Assembly: GCF_024585265.1 (NCBI RefSeq) | Contig: NZ_CP036533.1 | Span: 1,674,001 to 1,738,000 of the forward strand | Length of the DNA stretch: 64,000 bases | Direction of reading: 5' to 3' | DNA from: Bradyrhizobium sp. WBAH42 | GTDB lineage: Bacteria; Pseudomonadota; Alphaproteobacteria; Rhizobiales; Xanthobacteraceae | Part shown: in pieces, positions 1 to 10,514 of the stretch | Layout: each line of letters starts with the position of its first letter | How positions within the stretch are numbered: the first letter of the stretch is position 1 | Made by a program: the position numbers and the translations under genes | Notes under the pieces: generated by a model | Seen by the model: only the letters and a program-made list of their open reading frames with translations | Told to the model about the DNA's origin: nothing | The model's database searches: none

Positions 1-882
1 AAGGGCGGCAAGGGCAAGACCGTCTATGCCACCGGTGGCGACATCGAGTTCATCGCCATCAATTTCACCGACCCCAACGTCGAGATCGACGGCGAGCGAT
101 CCTCGATCAAGACCAAGCACCCGATCCTGTCGGATCCGAACGTGCGCAAGGCACTCGCCCTGCTCGTGGACCGCGAGTCCGTCAAGAAAGCGATCTACGG
201 CCGGGCCGGACGCACCACGGCCAACTACCTCAACGGTCCCGAGAAGTTCGTCTCCAAGAACACCTCGTGGGAGTTCAACGTCGAGAAGGCGTCGAAGATG
301 CTCGATGACGCCGGCTGGAAGGTCGGCGCCGACGGCATCCGCGAGAAAGACGGCAAGAAATTCAAGCTTCTGTACCAGACCTCGACCAACGGTCCGCGCC
401 AGAAGACCCAGGCCATCGTCAAGCAGGCCTGCCAGAAGGCCGGCATCGACGTGGAACTGAAATCGGTGGTTGCCTCGGTCTTTTTCTCGTCCGACGTCGC
501 CAACCCGGACACCTACCCCAAGTTCTATGCCGACATCGAGGAGTTCCAGATCCCAATGACGCAGCCGGATCCGGCCCTGCACATGCGCCGCTACATCTCC
601 GCCAATGTGGCCACAAAGGAGAACAAATGGCAGGGGCAGAACTTCCCGCGCTATGTCAACAAGGAGTATGATGACGCCATTGCTGCGGCCGAGACCGAGA
701 CCGATCCGGTCAAGCGCGCCGCGCTCTACATCAAGTGCAACGACCTGTTGTGGCAGGACACCGTGTTCATTCCGGTAATGCATCGCCTGCTGGTGGATGC
801 CTGCTCCAACACGTTGCGGCCGGCGCTCTCGGGCTGGGCCAACCGGACCGACAACATCCAGGACTGGTACCGGGAGGCATGA
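1..882 (+). CDS. ABC transporter substrate-binding protein, peptide/oligopeptide type (5' end missing)
   Basis: The frame is open from the first base, so this is the C-terminal 293 residues of a larger protein; members of the SBP_bac_5 (DppA/OppA) family usually run to about 500-550. The visible part has the family pattern: the segment around residues 44-70 (PNVRKALALLVDRESV) matches the hinge helix that follows the 'vRqAi..aiDr' signature, and the end has the usual 'N.....DWYR' tail. It would be a periplasmic binding protein delivering peptides or similar solutes to the permeases encoded next. The gene stops 26 bases before the first permease gene, consistent with one operon. The signal peptide lies outside the window, and the ligand cannot be told. 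Confidence 0.9.
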   Translation, partial: KGGKGKTVYATGGDIEFIAINFTDPNVEIDGERSSIKTKHPILSDPNVRKALALLVDRESVKKAIYGRAGRTTANYLNGPEKFVSKNTSWEFNVEKASKMLDDAGWKVGADGIREKDGKKFKLLYQTSTNGPRQKTQAIVKQACQKAGIDVELKSVVASVFFSSDVANPDTYPKFYADIEEFQIPMTQPDPALHMRRYISANVATKENKWQGQNFPRYVNKEYDDAIAAAETETDPVKRAALYIKCNDLLWQDTVFIPVMHRLLVDACSNTLRPALSGWANRTDNIQDWYREA

Positions 883-908
883 GCGCAGGCTAAACGGGAT
901 TCTTCCCT

Positions 909-1868
909 ATGAGTCAGTATGTCCTGCGTCGCCTCCTGATTGCCGTTCCGAGCCTGCTGGCGATTTCGCTGGTGCTGTTCGTCGTGCTCGCGCTCGCCCC
1001 CGGCGATCCGTTCTCCGAACTGGCCACCAATCCGAACGTGCCGCCCGAAGTGCAGGCGGCGCTCCGGGCCAAGTTCGGTCTCGACGATCCGATCTACCTC
1101 CGGTACCTGCACTGGCTCAACGCCATGCTGCACGGCGACTGGGGCTTCTCCTTCGTCAGCCGGATGAACGTCGACACGCTGATTCTGCAGCGCCTGCCGG
1201 CCACACTCTACGTGATCGGCTCGGCGCAGATCCTGGCGCTGCTGATCGCGATTCCGGTCGGCGTCTACGCCGCGACCAGGCCGTATTCGCTGTTCGACCA
1301 GATCGCGAATACGCTCGCCTTCGTCGGTTTCTCGCTGCCGACCTTCTTCACCGGCATCCTGTTCATCCTGATCTTCTCGGTCACGCTGGACTGGCTGCCT
1401 TTCGTCTACACCACCGACATCAAGGCGACCGGCATCCGCTGGGTGCTTGAGATGATCCGTCAGGCGATCATGCCGGTGGCGGTGCTCGGCCTGTTCCAGG
1501 CGGCGTCGATGACGCGCTTCGTGCGCTCGGCGATGCTCGACGTCATCCGGCTCGACTACGTCACCACGGCGCGGGCCAAGGGCCTCGGCCAGGCCACGGT
1601 GATCGTCAAGCACGTGATGCGCAACGCCATGATCCCCGTGGTGACGCTGATCGCGTTGCAGATGCCCGCGGTGTTCGGCGGCGCCATCGTCACCGAGCAG
1701 ATCTTCCGCATTCCCGGCATCGGCTCGCTGCTGATCTCCTCCATCCTTTCCAACGACACGCCGGTGGTGATGGCCGTGACCTTCGTCTTCGCGTGCCTGG
1801 TCGTGCTGTTCAATCTCATCGCGGACGTCCTTTATGGCTGGCTTGACCCTCGCATCTCCCTCCGCTGA
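909..1868 (+). CDS. ABC transporter permease, DppB/OppB family
   Basis: A 319-residue inner-membrane permease. The N-terminal segment (YVLRRLLIAVPSLLAI) is the characteristic first helix of DppB-type permeases, followed by a periplasmic loop with the LAPGDP motif. Further hydrophobic helices lie at about 100-125, 135-160, 185-205, 240-265 and 285-310. The cytoplasmic EAA-type loop that docks on the ATPases is at about 215-245 (TTARAKGLG and the basic, Asn-containing stretch after it). Length is normal. It overlaps the next permease gene by 35 bases, suggesting translational coupling inside the peptide-transport operon. Confidence 0.93.
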   Translation: MSQYVLRRLLIAVPSLLAISLVLFVVLALAPGDPFSELATNPNVPPEVQAALRAKFGLDDPIYLRYLHWLNAMLHGDWGFSFVSRMNVDTLILQRLPATLYVIGSAQILALLIAIPVGVYAATRPYSLFDQIANTLAFVGFSLPTFFTGILFILIFSVTLDWLPFVYTTDIKATGIRWVLEMIRQAIMPVAVLGLFQAASMTRFVRSAMLDVIRLDYVTTARAKGLGQATVIVKHVMRNAMIPVVTLIALQMPAVFGGAIVTEQIFRIPGIGSLLISSILSNDTPVVMAVTFVFACLVVLFNLIADVLYGWLDPRISLR

Positions 1869-2750
1869 GCGGCGCGCCTATTCGCCCTGGCGCGAAGCAT
1901 GGCGACGCTACAGCCGCCACCGGCTCGCGGTGGTCAGCGCTGTCCTGCTCCTCATCCTGGTGCTCGCCGTCTTGCTCGGGCCGTTCGTGTGGCGCGTGAA
2001 GATCAACGAGATCGACATCGTCGCGGGCCTGCAGGGTCCGTCGCTCGCCCATCCCTTCGGCACCGACGATCTTGGCCAGGACATCCTGGCGCGCATGATC
2101 TATGGCGGCCGCATCTCGCTCGCGGTCGGGCTCGCCGCGATGCTGGTCGCCGTCATCATTGGCACGCTGATCGGCGCGCTCGCCGGCATGTCGCGCGGCG
2201 CGCTCGGGCACGGGCTGATGTGGCTCACCGATCTGTTCCTGTCGCTGCCGCAATTGCCGCTGCTCCTGCTGCTGATCTATCTGTTCCGCGACGGGCTGAA
2301 GCAGGTGTTCGGGCCCGAAGGCGGCATCTTCATCCTGATCGTGCTCGTGATCGGAGGCCTGCGCTGGATGCCGGTGGCGCGGCTGGTGCGTGCCCAGTTC
2401 CTGTCGCTCCGCGAGAAGGAGTTCGTCGAAGCCGCGCGCGCGCTCGGCGCCAGCCCGGTGCGGCAGGTGGTGCGGCACATCCTGCCCAATGCAGTCGGGC
2501 CGGTGATCATCGCCGGCACCATCGACGTCGCCGCCGCGATCATCGCGGAATCGACGCTGTCCTTCCTCGGCCTCGGCTTCCCGCCGGATACCCCGACCTG
2601 GGGCCGGCTGCTGTTTGATGCCAAGGATTTTCTCGACATCGGCCCGCACTGGGCGCTGTTCCCGGGCGGCGCGATCTTCATCGCGGTGGTGGCCATCAAC
2701 TTCATGGGTGATGGTCTGCGCGACGCGCTCGATGCGCGACGGGTGATCTG

Positions 2751-2751
<1 letters not shown>
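1834..2751 (+). CDS. ABC transporter permease, DppC/OppC family
   Basis: A 305-residue second permease of the peptide transporter. A cytoplasmic N-terminus (basic, [13 protein letters not shown]) leads into the first helix. The extracellular [15 protein letters not shown] motif at about 70-85 is diagnostic of DppC-type subunits, and the EAA loop is at about 195-220 ([16 protein letters not shown]). The ATG at 1834 lies inside the 3' end of the upstream permease gene; a later start would cut into the conserved N-terminus, so I keep the overlap. The stop codon overlaps the start of the first ATPase gene by one base. Confidence 0.93.
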
Positions 2752-3742
<991 letters not shown>

Positions 3743-3746
<4 letters not shown>

Positions 3747-4711
3747 GCGAGCCCTTGCTCCGCGTCAGCGGCCTGAAGAAACATTTTCCTGTGCTCGGCG
3801 GCCTGCTGTCGCGCCAGGTCGGCACTGTCTATGCGGTCGACGGCGTGTCGTTCTCGGTCAACCGCGGCGAGACGCTCGGTCTCGTCGGCGAATCCGGTTG
3901 CGGCAAGTCGACCACGGGACGCTGCGTGCTGCGCCTGATCGAGCCGACCGACGGCGAGGTCGTCTTCGACGGCCAGGACGTGCGCAAGCTCGGAGGCAAC
4001 GATCTGCGCGCCATGCGGCGGAACATGCAGCTGGTGTTCCAGGATCCGTTCGCCTCGCTCAATCCGCGCATGACGGTCGGCGCCATTCTCGGCGAGGCCT
4101 TCACCATCCACAATCTCGCCTCCTCCCCGAAAGAGCGCGAGGAGCGCGTTGCGGGCCTTCTGGTCAAGGTCGGGCTCAAGGCCGAGCACATGCGCCGCTA
4201 TCCGCACGAATTCTCCGGCGGCCAGCGCCAGCGCATCGTGATCGCCCGTGCGCTTGCGGTGGAACCGAAGCTGATCGTCTGCGACGAGCCGGTCTCCGCG
4301 CTCGACGTGTCGATCCAGGCGCAGGTGATCAACCTCCTGGAGGACCTCCAGGCCGAACTGAACCTGACCTATCTCTTCGTCGCGCACGACCTCTCGGTGG
4401 TCGAGCACATCTCCGACCGCGTCGCGGTGATGTATCTCGGCCGCATCGTCGAGCTCGCCAAGGCCAGCGATCTCTACCGCAACCCGCAGCATCCCTACAC
4501 CAGAGCGCTGCTGTCGGCGGTGCCGGTGCCCGATCCCAAGCTGAAGCGCGAGCGCATCCGCCTCAAGGGCGACGTGCCGAGCCCGATGAAGCCGCCCTCC
4601 GGCTGTCACTTCCACACCCGCTGCCCGATCGCCCAGCCGCGCTGCGCGGAAAGCGCGCCGGTGTTGAAGGAGGGCGCGGGCGGGCACTTCGTGGCGTGCC
4701 ATCTGGCGTAG
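3743..4711 (+). CDS. Peptide ABC transporter ATP-binding protein, DppF/OppF family
   Basis: A 322-residue second ATPase of the transporter. Walker A (GESGCGKST) is at about 48-56, the signature FSGGQRQR at about 157-164 and Walker [13 protein letters not shown] at about 177-188. The C-terminus carries the oligopeptide domain with [18 protein letters not shown]. The frame stays open far upstream inside the preceding gene, but the ATG at 3743, overlapping the previous stop by four bases, places the family's N-terminus ([13 protein letters not shown]) correctly. It is the last gene of the operon; no hairpin terminator is obvious after it. Confidence 0.94.
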
Positions 4712-4771
4712 TGCCATGAATCCGCAGGGCGGCCATTAGCGCTTGCGCGCGCTTCCGCACCCTACGCTTGT

Positions 4772-5392
4772 TCATCCATGAAGCAGTCCATGTTCCGAAA
4801 GAGCCTGCCTGAAAGCCTGCACGGACGTGTGATGATGCGCGAAAAGGCCCGCCTTTCGCGCGCCGGCGACGTTGGCCGCGAGGTCGTCGACGAACAGGAC
4901 GGCTTCCGGCCTCACGTCGAGATCCGAAAGGCAGAGCCGATAGCAGCGCGGGTCCGGCTTGGCCGTCTTGAATTGGGCCGAGGCATAGATCCGCGAGCCG
5001 AACAGTGGACGCAGGTCCGGCAGCAGCGTGTCGATGTGGTCGGCGACCAGCGTGGTATTGTTGGTCAGGACCGCAATATCGACGGTTTGCCGCAAGCTCC
5101 CAGCAATCTCCAGCATCGCGCGATCCGCCTCCATTGAGCGGCGCCGCGCCTCGACCCACTCGTCGAGCGACAACGGATAGCCAATGCGCTCACCGAAGCC
5201 CCGCAGATAGTCCGCGGCCTCGAGCGCGCCGGAATCGCCGAGCGCTTCAAAGCCACTGTCCCAGATTGCCGCGTGGACGGCTTCGCTGGTCGTCCCCGCA
5301 AGCTCGGCGAGACATGCGACGCGCTTACCCCTGTCGTAATCGCATAGGACGTTGTCCATGTCGAACAGGACGAGCTTGATGACGTCAGTCAC
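4772..5392 (-). CDS. HAD-superfamily (subfamily IA) hydrolase
   Basis: About 206 residues. The HAD motifs are in order: motif I DMDNVLCDYD near the N-terminus with nucleophile and acid/base Asp residues, motif II LTNNT, motif III Lys in TAKPDPRC, and motif IV FVDD. The helical cap between I and II is of the small alpha type seen in phosphoglycolate-phosphatase-like enzymes, so a small-molecule phosphatase is likely; the substrate is unknown. I chose the GTG at 5392 because it sits just before the fold (VTDVIKLVLF) and is kept in the decayed copy at 7053-7195; in-frame starts at 5419 (ATG) and 5434 (GTG) are possible. It runs convergent to the peptide operon. Confidence 0.88.
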   Translation of the reverse strand: MTDVIKLVLFDMDNVLCDYDRGKRVACLAELAGTTSEAVHAAIWDSGFEALGDSGALEAADYLRGFGERIGYPLSLDEWVEARRRSMEADRAMLEIAGSLRQTVDIAVLTNNTTLVADHIDTLLPDLRPLFGSRIYASAQFKTAKPDPRCYRLCLSDLDVRPEAVLFVDDLAANVAGARKAGLFAHHHTSVQAFRQALSEHGLLHG

Positions 5393-5468
5393 GGCGGCAC
5401 TCGCGGATTGGCCGAACATCGGCCGTGAGTGCACTCATATCCCGCCGGAACGCGGGCGACAAATCCCG

Positions 5469-6527
5469 CTACGGCCGCGATCCGCGCCGCCGTGCGAGTT
5501 GATGCAGCACCGTGTCGACGGCCGGCACCGCTCCGGTCTCACGCAGCCAGGCGTCGGCCAACTCCCTGAGTTCGCCCGGCGTCAGGCCGAACTTGCGGCG
5601 GAATGCGCGAATGAAGGTGGAATCGCTGCTGAAGCGCATGTCGACGGCGAGCTCGATCAGGCGGCCGTCCTGCGCGGACGGCGATATCAACCGCCGAAAC
5701 GCGAGATTGAGCCGCTGCTCCCGCACATAATGGGCAAGTCCGCCCTCGGCCTCGAACAGCCGGTAGAGGGTCGCGCGCGAGATCTGGAAATGGCGGCAGA
5801 GCTCTTCCGCGGTGAGCGCATCGGTTTCGAGATTGTTCGCGATGTGGCGCTTGATCAGCGTGATGTAAAGATGGCGCTCGGCGCGCTCGAGGCCCGCGAC
5901 GATTTCAGCCGTCCCGCCGGCTGCGGCCGCGACCAGGTCGGCGATCGCCTCGACCGTGGCCTCGGCATGGCCGGTCGCGGTGTCTGTCCCGGGCCCGGAG
6001 CGCAAGGCGAGCGCGGCGTAGTGGCTGGCGAGCAGGCGGGCATGAGGATGGTTCGAGGGCAGCAGAGTTGCCGTCGCCGCATCCGGATGGGCGAGCCGCG
6101 GTGCCAGCATCGCGCGTTGCAGGACGATCGACATCAGGCGGGTGCGGCCGCCCGCGGCGCGCAGCGCGGTCCGGTTCGGTTGCGCCATGTCGATGAGGAC
6201 GATGTCGCCGGGCCGCAGCGTGACCTCGCGCCGGCCCGAGCCGAACTTCATCTCGCCCTCAAGGCAGAGGGTGATCTGAAAATGATCCATGACGCCGCGG
6301 GCGACGTGTGCGGCCGAGCGGTCATAATCCTGGTCGGTGGCACGCGTGTCGATCAGCAACGCGTTGCGAGTCATCATCGTCACGGTGGTGACATGAAAAT
6401 CGTCCTCCGCGGTATGCGGAATGACCTCGCAGATGTCGATCGTCATCGCGCGCAACCGCGCGAGCGCCTCCGGGCCGCGCCCGGGAATGTCTGCCGCCAT
6501 GCTCACGTTCAACGCTGTGTCGTCCAC
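5469..6527 (-). CDS. AraC-family transcriptional regulator with N-terminal AraC_binding_2-like domain
   Basis: 352 residues starting at a GTG. Residues 30-190 form a cupin-like sensor domain of the type seen in FeaR-like regulators (LRPGDIVLIDMAQP around 120). The last 110 residues hold the double helix-turn-helix: first unit ALTAEELCRHFQISRATLYRLF, second unit RFSSDSTFIRAFRRKFGLTPGE. It probably senses a small aromatic or similar compound and activates an operon; no target is evident, since the divergent neighbour is only a gene fragment. It lies in a block bracketed by the HAD 5' end and a decayed copy of it. Confidence 0.88.
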   Translation of the reverse strand: MDDTALNVSMAADIPGRGPEALARLRAMTIDICEVIPHTAEDDFHVTTVTMMTRNALLIDTRATDQDYDRSAAHVARGVMDHFQITLCLEGEMKFGSGRREVTLRPGDIVLIDMAQPNRTALRAAGGRTRLMSIVLQRAMLAPRLAHPDAATATLLPSNHPHARLLASHYAALALRSGPGTDTATGHAEATVEAIADLVAAAAGGTAEIVAGLERAERHLYITLIKRHIANNLETDALTAEELCRHFQISRATLYRLFEAEGGLAHYVREQRLNLAFRRLISPSAQDGRLIELAVDMRFSSDSTFIRAFRRKFGLTPGELRELADAWLRETGAVPAVDTVLHQLARRRGSRP

Positions 6528-6648
6528 ATCCCCTCACGACGCGGAAGAACCGCACGCAACTGAATTCCCGAGATCGGCGGCAAGCCAATGTCGCGTCTGG
6601 ATGTAGCCATTCGGAAATCGGTGTGCAAGCGAGGGCGAGGTAGAGGGA

Positions 6649-7052
6649 GTGAGTGACATTGTGCAACTATTACGAGATTTAGGTGGATCTTGCCTCGCGC
6701 TGAGACGTTGGGCAAGGACCCGGGTCTATGTCGCCAACGAGAACTCTTCAAACATCTCGATCATCGACGCCGCGTCGAAGACCGTCATCGGCACGGTCGG
6801 GGTCGGAAGCGCCCCCTCCGGCATCACGATATCTTCGGACGGAAGCCGGATCTATATGGCCAAGCAAGGCAGTGGCAGCGTCACGGTGATCGATGCAGCG
6901 TCGCAATCGGTGGTGACGACGGTTTCGGTCTCAGGAGCCCCCTTGAGTGTTGCGGCCAGCCCGGACGGGTCGCGGATCTACGTCACGACGCAGTCCAGCC
7001 AACTCGTGGTCATCAATGCTCTGACGAACACGGTCACGGCAAACGTGACCCT
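6649..7052 (+). pseudogene. Fragment of a YVTN/beta-propeller repeat protein
   Basis: From residue 24 the reading frame gives about three blades of a YVTN-type propeller: RVYVANENSSNISIIDA, then SRIYMAKQGSGSVTVIDA, then SRIYVTTQSSQLVVINA, each followed by T..V..TV and a G..P....SPDG turn. Complete family members have seven or more blades and usually a signal peptide; here the first 23 residues look unrelated and no export signal is present. The frame then runs into DNA homologous to the antisense of a HAD gene start and stops at 7101. I read it as a remnant, not a working gene. A GTG at 6649 with AGAGGGAG nearby is the only plausible start. Confidence 0.6.
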
Positions 7053-7195
7053 GTCCGTAGTCGCACAGGACGTTGTCCATGTCGAACAAGGACGAGCTTG
7101 ATCGCATCGGTCACAGCAGAATCTCTCGGACCGGCCAAGTATCGAGCCGTTCCTACGGTCATATCCTGCCGGATCGCGAGCGGCAAATCCGGCCG
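7053..7195 (-). pseudogene. Decayed copy of the 5' end of the HAD hydrolase gene plus its upstream spacer
   Basis: This stretch aligns in the same orientation with 5331-5475. The match is closest over the first 55 bases (reverse complement encodes IKLV-L-FDMDNVLCDYG) and becomes patchy towards 7195. An extra base after the conserved GAACA shifts the frame within the DMDNV motif, and no downstream HAD sequence follows, so it cannot make an enzyme. It abuts the stop codon of the GGDEF gene just as the intact copy abuts the stop codon of the AraC gene. Confidence 0.65.
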
Positions 7196-7201
7196 TGCAG
7201 C

Positions 7202-9139
7202 TCACGCGGTTTTCGCGGGCCATGGGATCACCTGGCCCGACATCACCAGCCGGTCTCGGCCGCTCTCCTTGGCGGCGTAGAGCGCACGGTCGGCGGCGGC
7301 GACCAGCGTGCTAGAATCCATCGCAGTCTGGGACGGAAGAGCCGCGGCGCCGCCGACGCTCGCAGTCACGAGCCGGGAAGGCGGATTTTGCGCATGCAGC
7401 ATCGCGAGATCGTGCAACGCCTGGCGAATCGCTTCTCCAACCTCGGCGCAGCCTTCGGGGCCGGTGTTCGGCAGCAGCACGGCGAATTCCTCGCCGCCAT
7501 AGCGCGCCGCGAAGTCGGCTGGACGCCTGGCCTGGGCGGATAGAATCCGGGCCAGCGCGCGCAAGCAGGCGTCGCCCGCCAGATGCCCGTAGAGGTCGTT
7601 GAATTTCTTGAAATGATCGACATCGATCAGCAGCAGCGAGAGCTGCGTTCCGTCGCGGCGAGCCCGCGCCCATTCGTCGGCAAGGCGGTCGTCGAAGGCG
7701 CGGCGGTTGGCGAGGCCGGTGAGACCGTCGGTGGTTGCCAGCGAGGCGAGCCTGTCCTGAAGATCCTTCTGCTCGGTCATGTCGCGCACGACTGCGACGA
7801 CGCCGTCGACCACGCCGCTGTCGGACGCCACGGTCACATGTAGCGCCGCCTCGGCCCAGATCTCGCCCCTGTCGCGATGACGCTGCCGATAGACGAACCG
7901 CGCTTCCTCCGCCTCGCCTTTCTTCAGCGCGGCGATGGCCTGCTCAACCCGTTCCATGTCGTCCGCGTGAATGCCGGCGAGGGCCGAGGTGCCCAGCAGT
8001 TCTTCGGCCGACCGGCCGGTGATGCGCGCGCAGGAGGGAGAGACGTAGAGCAGCCGGTTATCGAGCCCGATGCGGGTTACCATGTCGCTGGATTGTTCGG
8101 CCAGCAGGCGGAAATTGGCTTCCTTGGCGACCAGGGCCTGTGCCGTGCGCTGCCGCTGTAGTAGCTGACGGACGAGATAGTAGCCGATCACCGCGATCAA
8201 GAGCACGAGTCCGAGAACGAAGCTCATGCGTGTTGCTGCTGCGCGCCGCCAGGGGGCGAGTACGTCGTCCTGCGACTTGCTCGCCAGCACCATCAGCGGA
8301 TAGCGGCTGCTGCGCTGGTAATAGCTCAGCCGCGCCACGCCATCGAGCGGCGATTTGAAATAATAAACCGCCGCGGCGGGGCGGCTCTTCCAGCTTCTGA
8401 ACAAGGGCGCATCGGACAGGTCGCGTCCGACGAAGGCGCCGCTTTCGTCGCGGCTGCGCGCCAGCATGATGCCGCTGCCGTTGAGCAGAGATGCCGAGCC
8501 GTTCGGCCCGATGTCGAACCGCTCGTAGAACTTGACGAAATAGCTGACGTCAATCGTGAGCAGGGCAACGCCGGCGAAGCCGCCGTCGGAATCGTTGATC
8601 CGGCGGGATGCCGTGATGATCCACTGGCCGCCGGAGCGGCTCTTGATGGGCCGCCCGATCAGCGTGCCCGCGTCCGGAGAATCGCGATGGCGCTGGAAAT
8701 ATTCGCGGTCGCTGTTGTTGAGCTTGGAGAAGTCGAGGCGCTCCGTCGTGGCGAGCCAGCGGCCGGTCGCATCATAGACGAAGATGCCGCGGATGCGGTC
8801 CGATGATTTGCGGGTCGGCAGATAGGCCTGGAGCTTCGTAATCGTGTCCGGACCCGTCCCGTCGAGTTCGAGCCGGTGGACCAGCCCGACAAGAATCGTA
8901 TCGGCAAGCTCGAACGTGTCGTCCGCATGCTGGATCAGCGAATGAGCAACGTTGGCGACGTCGATCTCGGCGTTCCTCAGATCGGCGTTGCGCGCCTCCC
9001 ATTCGCGCCAGGCACTCAGGCCGAGGATGGTCACGCAAATCAGCACGACGAATCCGGCCGCCCAGAGCGGAAGGCGCGTCTTGCCGAGTTCGCGGCTCGT
9101 GACCATCAGGCTTGCTCCAAATCGGAGCAAACCTCTCAC
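7202..9139 (-). CDS. Membrane sensor diguanylate cyclase (Cache-like, PAS, GGDEF)
   Basis: 645 residues. A transmembrane helix at about 24-44 and another at about 305-325 enclose an extracytoplasmic region of Cache type (YDATGRWLATTERLD, DREYFQRHRDSPDAGTLIG). A PAS domain follows at about 340-460, then the GGDEF domain. The active-site loop reads RYGGEEF, a functional variant, and an RxxD inhibitory site (RPAD) lies five residues before it, so product feedback is expected. It should make c-di-GMP in response to a periplasmic ligand and so affect motility or attachment. No EAL domain is present. The stop codon sits against the decayed HAD copy. Confidence 0.93.
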   Translation of the reverse strand: MRGLLRFGASLMVTSRELGKTRLPLWAAGFVVLICVTILGLSAWREWEARNADLRNAEIDVANVAHSLIQHADDTFELADTILVGLVHRLELDGTGPDTITKLQAYLPTRKSSDRIRGIFVYDATGRWLATTERLDFSKLNNSDREYFQRHRDSPDAGTLIGRPIKSRSGGQWIITASRRINDSDGGFAGVALLTIDVSYFVKFYERFDIGPNGSASLLNGSGIMLARSRDESGAFVGRDLSDAPLFRSWKSRPAAAVYYFKSPLDGVARLSYYQRSSRYPLMVLASKSQDDVLAPWRRAAATRMSFVLGLVLLIAVIGYYLVRQLLQRQRTAQALVAKEANFRLLAEQSSDMVTRIGLDNRLLYVSPSCARITGRSAEELLGTSALAGIHADDMERVEQAIAALKKGEAEEARFVYRQRHRDRGEIWAEAALHVTVASDSGVVDGVVAVVRDMTEQKDLQDRLASLATTDGLTGLANRRAFDDRLADEWARARRDGTQLSLLLIDVDHFKKFNDLYGHLAGDACLRALARILSAQARRPADFAARYGGEEFAVLLPNTGPEGCAEVGEAIRQALHDLAMLHAQNPPSRLVTASVGGAAALPSQTAMDSSTLVAAADRALYAAKESGRDRLVMSGQVIPWPAKTA

Positions 9140-9266
9140 TTTCGCCTTAACGGCCTATTGCAATATCCGCGATGATTGTGCGGGGTCTGTACTGGACCGG
9201 GGGAACCATCGATATATCTTGGTTCATTCGCGTCAGCGGATGTTAACCTCGCTCCAGCCTAAGGCT

Positions 9267-9488
9267 TCATCCTTCCAACGTGAAACCGACGCGCAGCGTC
9301 ACCTGAAAATGACGCACGGCGCCGTTCTCGACATGGCCGCGCGTCTGCACGACCTCGAACCATCTTATCTCGCGAACAGTCTTCGAGGCGCGGCTGATGG
9401 CGTTCTTGATCGCATCCTCGATCGAGGTCTCAGACGATCCGACGAGGTCCAGGATCTTGTAGACGTGATCGTGCTCGGGTGTGGGCAT
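9267..9488 (-). CDS. Dodecin family flavin-binding protein
   Basis: A 73-residue protein, the normal dodecin length. The pattern [14 protein letters not shown], then [22 protein letters not shown] and the closing [10 protein letters not shown] strand is that of dodecins, which form hollow 12-mers storing riboflavin or FMN; the Trp in RWFEVV corresponds to the residue that stacks on flavin. The start at 9488 is preceded by AAGGGAAAGG at good spacing; the frame extends upstream but without homology. It stands alone between the GGDEF and HNH genes. Confidence 0.9.
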   Translation of the reverse strand: MPTPEHDHVYKILDLVGSSETSIEDAIKNAISRASKTVREIRWFEVVQTRGHVENGAVRHFQVTLRVGFTLEG

Positions 9489-9753
9489 GGCCTTTCCCTT
9501 GTTTGATATGTTGCCATCCGAAACATGTATGGCGGAACGTGCGCAGGCGAGCGTGCCTGGCCCACGGTCTGAACGGTCGTCGAAGCTTCGGGTTCCTTGC
9601 TCCGCGATGGCCCGCATCCAGCCGAGGTGGAGCGGCCCGCGCCGGCCTGCTAAGCGTTGGGGATGGACACGGCGCGACGCGACGATCGGCTCTCTCTGCC
9701 TCTGCGTGACGCTGGCGTTGCAGCGAGGAGAGCAGAGCGCACCAGCTCGAACC
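9489..9753. other. Intergenic stretch, nothing recognised
   Basis: About 265 bases between the dodecin start and the end of the HNH gene. It should hold the dodecin promoter (leftward), but I see no convincing promoter pair, repeat or small gene. Confidence 0.4.
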
Positions 9754-10311
9754 CTACGGATCCAGCTCCGTATCCCAGTACAGATAGTCCAGCCAGCTGT
9801 CGTGCAGATAGTTCGGCGGGAAGAGGCGACCGTTGCGGTGGAGCTGGTGCACGGTCGGTGCGAACGCGGTCTGGCGCGGAAACATCTTCGCCTGCGCCGG
9901 CGTGAGATTGCCCTTGCGCAAATTACACGGCGAGCACGCCGCGACCACGTTCTCCCAGGTAGTCTGGCCGCCTTTGCTGCGCGGGACGATGTGATCGAAG
10001 GTGAGGTCTTCGGGCGAGCCGCAATATTGGCAGGCGAAACGATCGCGCAGGAAGACGTTGAACCGGGTGAAGGCGGGGTGGGTGGTCGGCTTGACGAAGG
10101 ACTTGAGCGAGACGACGCTGGGCAGCTGCATTTCCAGCGTGGGACTTCGAACCGCCTGATCGTAATGTGCGACGATGTTGACGCGGTCGAGGAACACCGC
10201 CTTGATCGCGTCTTGCCACGACCACAACGACAGTGGGTAGTAACTCAGCGGCCGGAAGTCCGCATTCAGCACCAACACCGGCCAACTGCCTTGCGAGACA
10301 TGTGCGTTCAA
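9754..10311 (-). CDS. HNH endonuclease domain protein
   Basis: 185 residues. An N-terminal region conserved in this subfamily ([19 protein letters not shown]) is followed by a zinc-binding HNH module: CQYCG, the catalytic [10 protein letters not shown] with the metal-binding His, the Asn in WENVVAAC, and SPCNLRKGN closing the Cys4 site. Such stand-alone proteins are widespread in alphaproteobacterial chromosomes; their role is undefined and they are not necessarily mobile. The gene is leftward, and an inverted repeat lies 37 bases before its start. Confidence 0.92.
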   Translation of the reverse strand: MNAHVSQGSWPVLVLNADFRPLSYYPLSLWSWQDAIKAVFLDRVNIVAHYDQAVRSPTLEMQLPSVVSLKSFVKPTTHPAFTRFNVFLRDRFACQYCGSPEDLTFDHIVPRSKGGQTTWENVVAACSPCNLRKGNLTPAQAKMFPRQTAFAPTVHQLHRNGRLFPPNYLHDSWLDYLYWDTELDP

Positions 10312-10347
10312 GTAACGCTCCCGGCCTCCAATGTACGCTGCGAAGCA

Positions 10348-10370
10348 GCATGTATTGACATACTACATGC
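10348..10370. promoter_or_regulatory. Candidate operator: inverted repeat GCATGTA-N9-TACATGC
   Basis: Perfect 7-base arms separated by nine bases, centred about 48 bases upstream of the HNH start codon and thus placed where a repressor would cover the promoter. The protein that would bind is unknown; chance occurrence cannot be excluded. Confidence 0.3.
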
Positions 10371-10514
10371 AGCGTGACGGGATTGTGAAGCCCGTTGAGC
10401 GACTTATTCAGCCGCGGCCAATGCGGCGGCGGGGTGGCGAACTGCCCAAAAACGCCGTGATTCGGAGAGGGCCGGGCGAGGCCTGGCGCGGAACCGCCGG
10501 GCAGGCGCCGATCC

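Noticed and set aside
9754..10311. HNH gene as part of a homing or mobile element
   Set aside because: It has the conserved N-terminal region of chromosomal stand-alone HNH proteins, and no intron, intein or transposon borders are visible.
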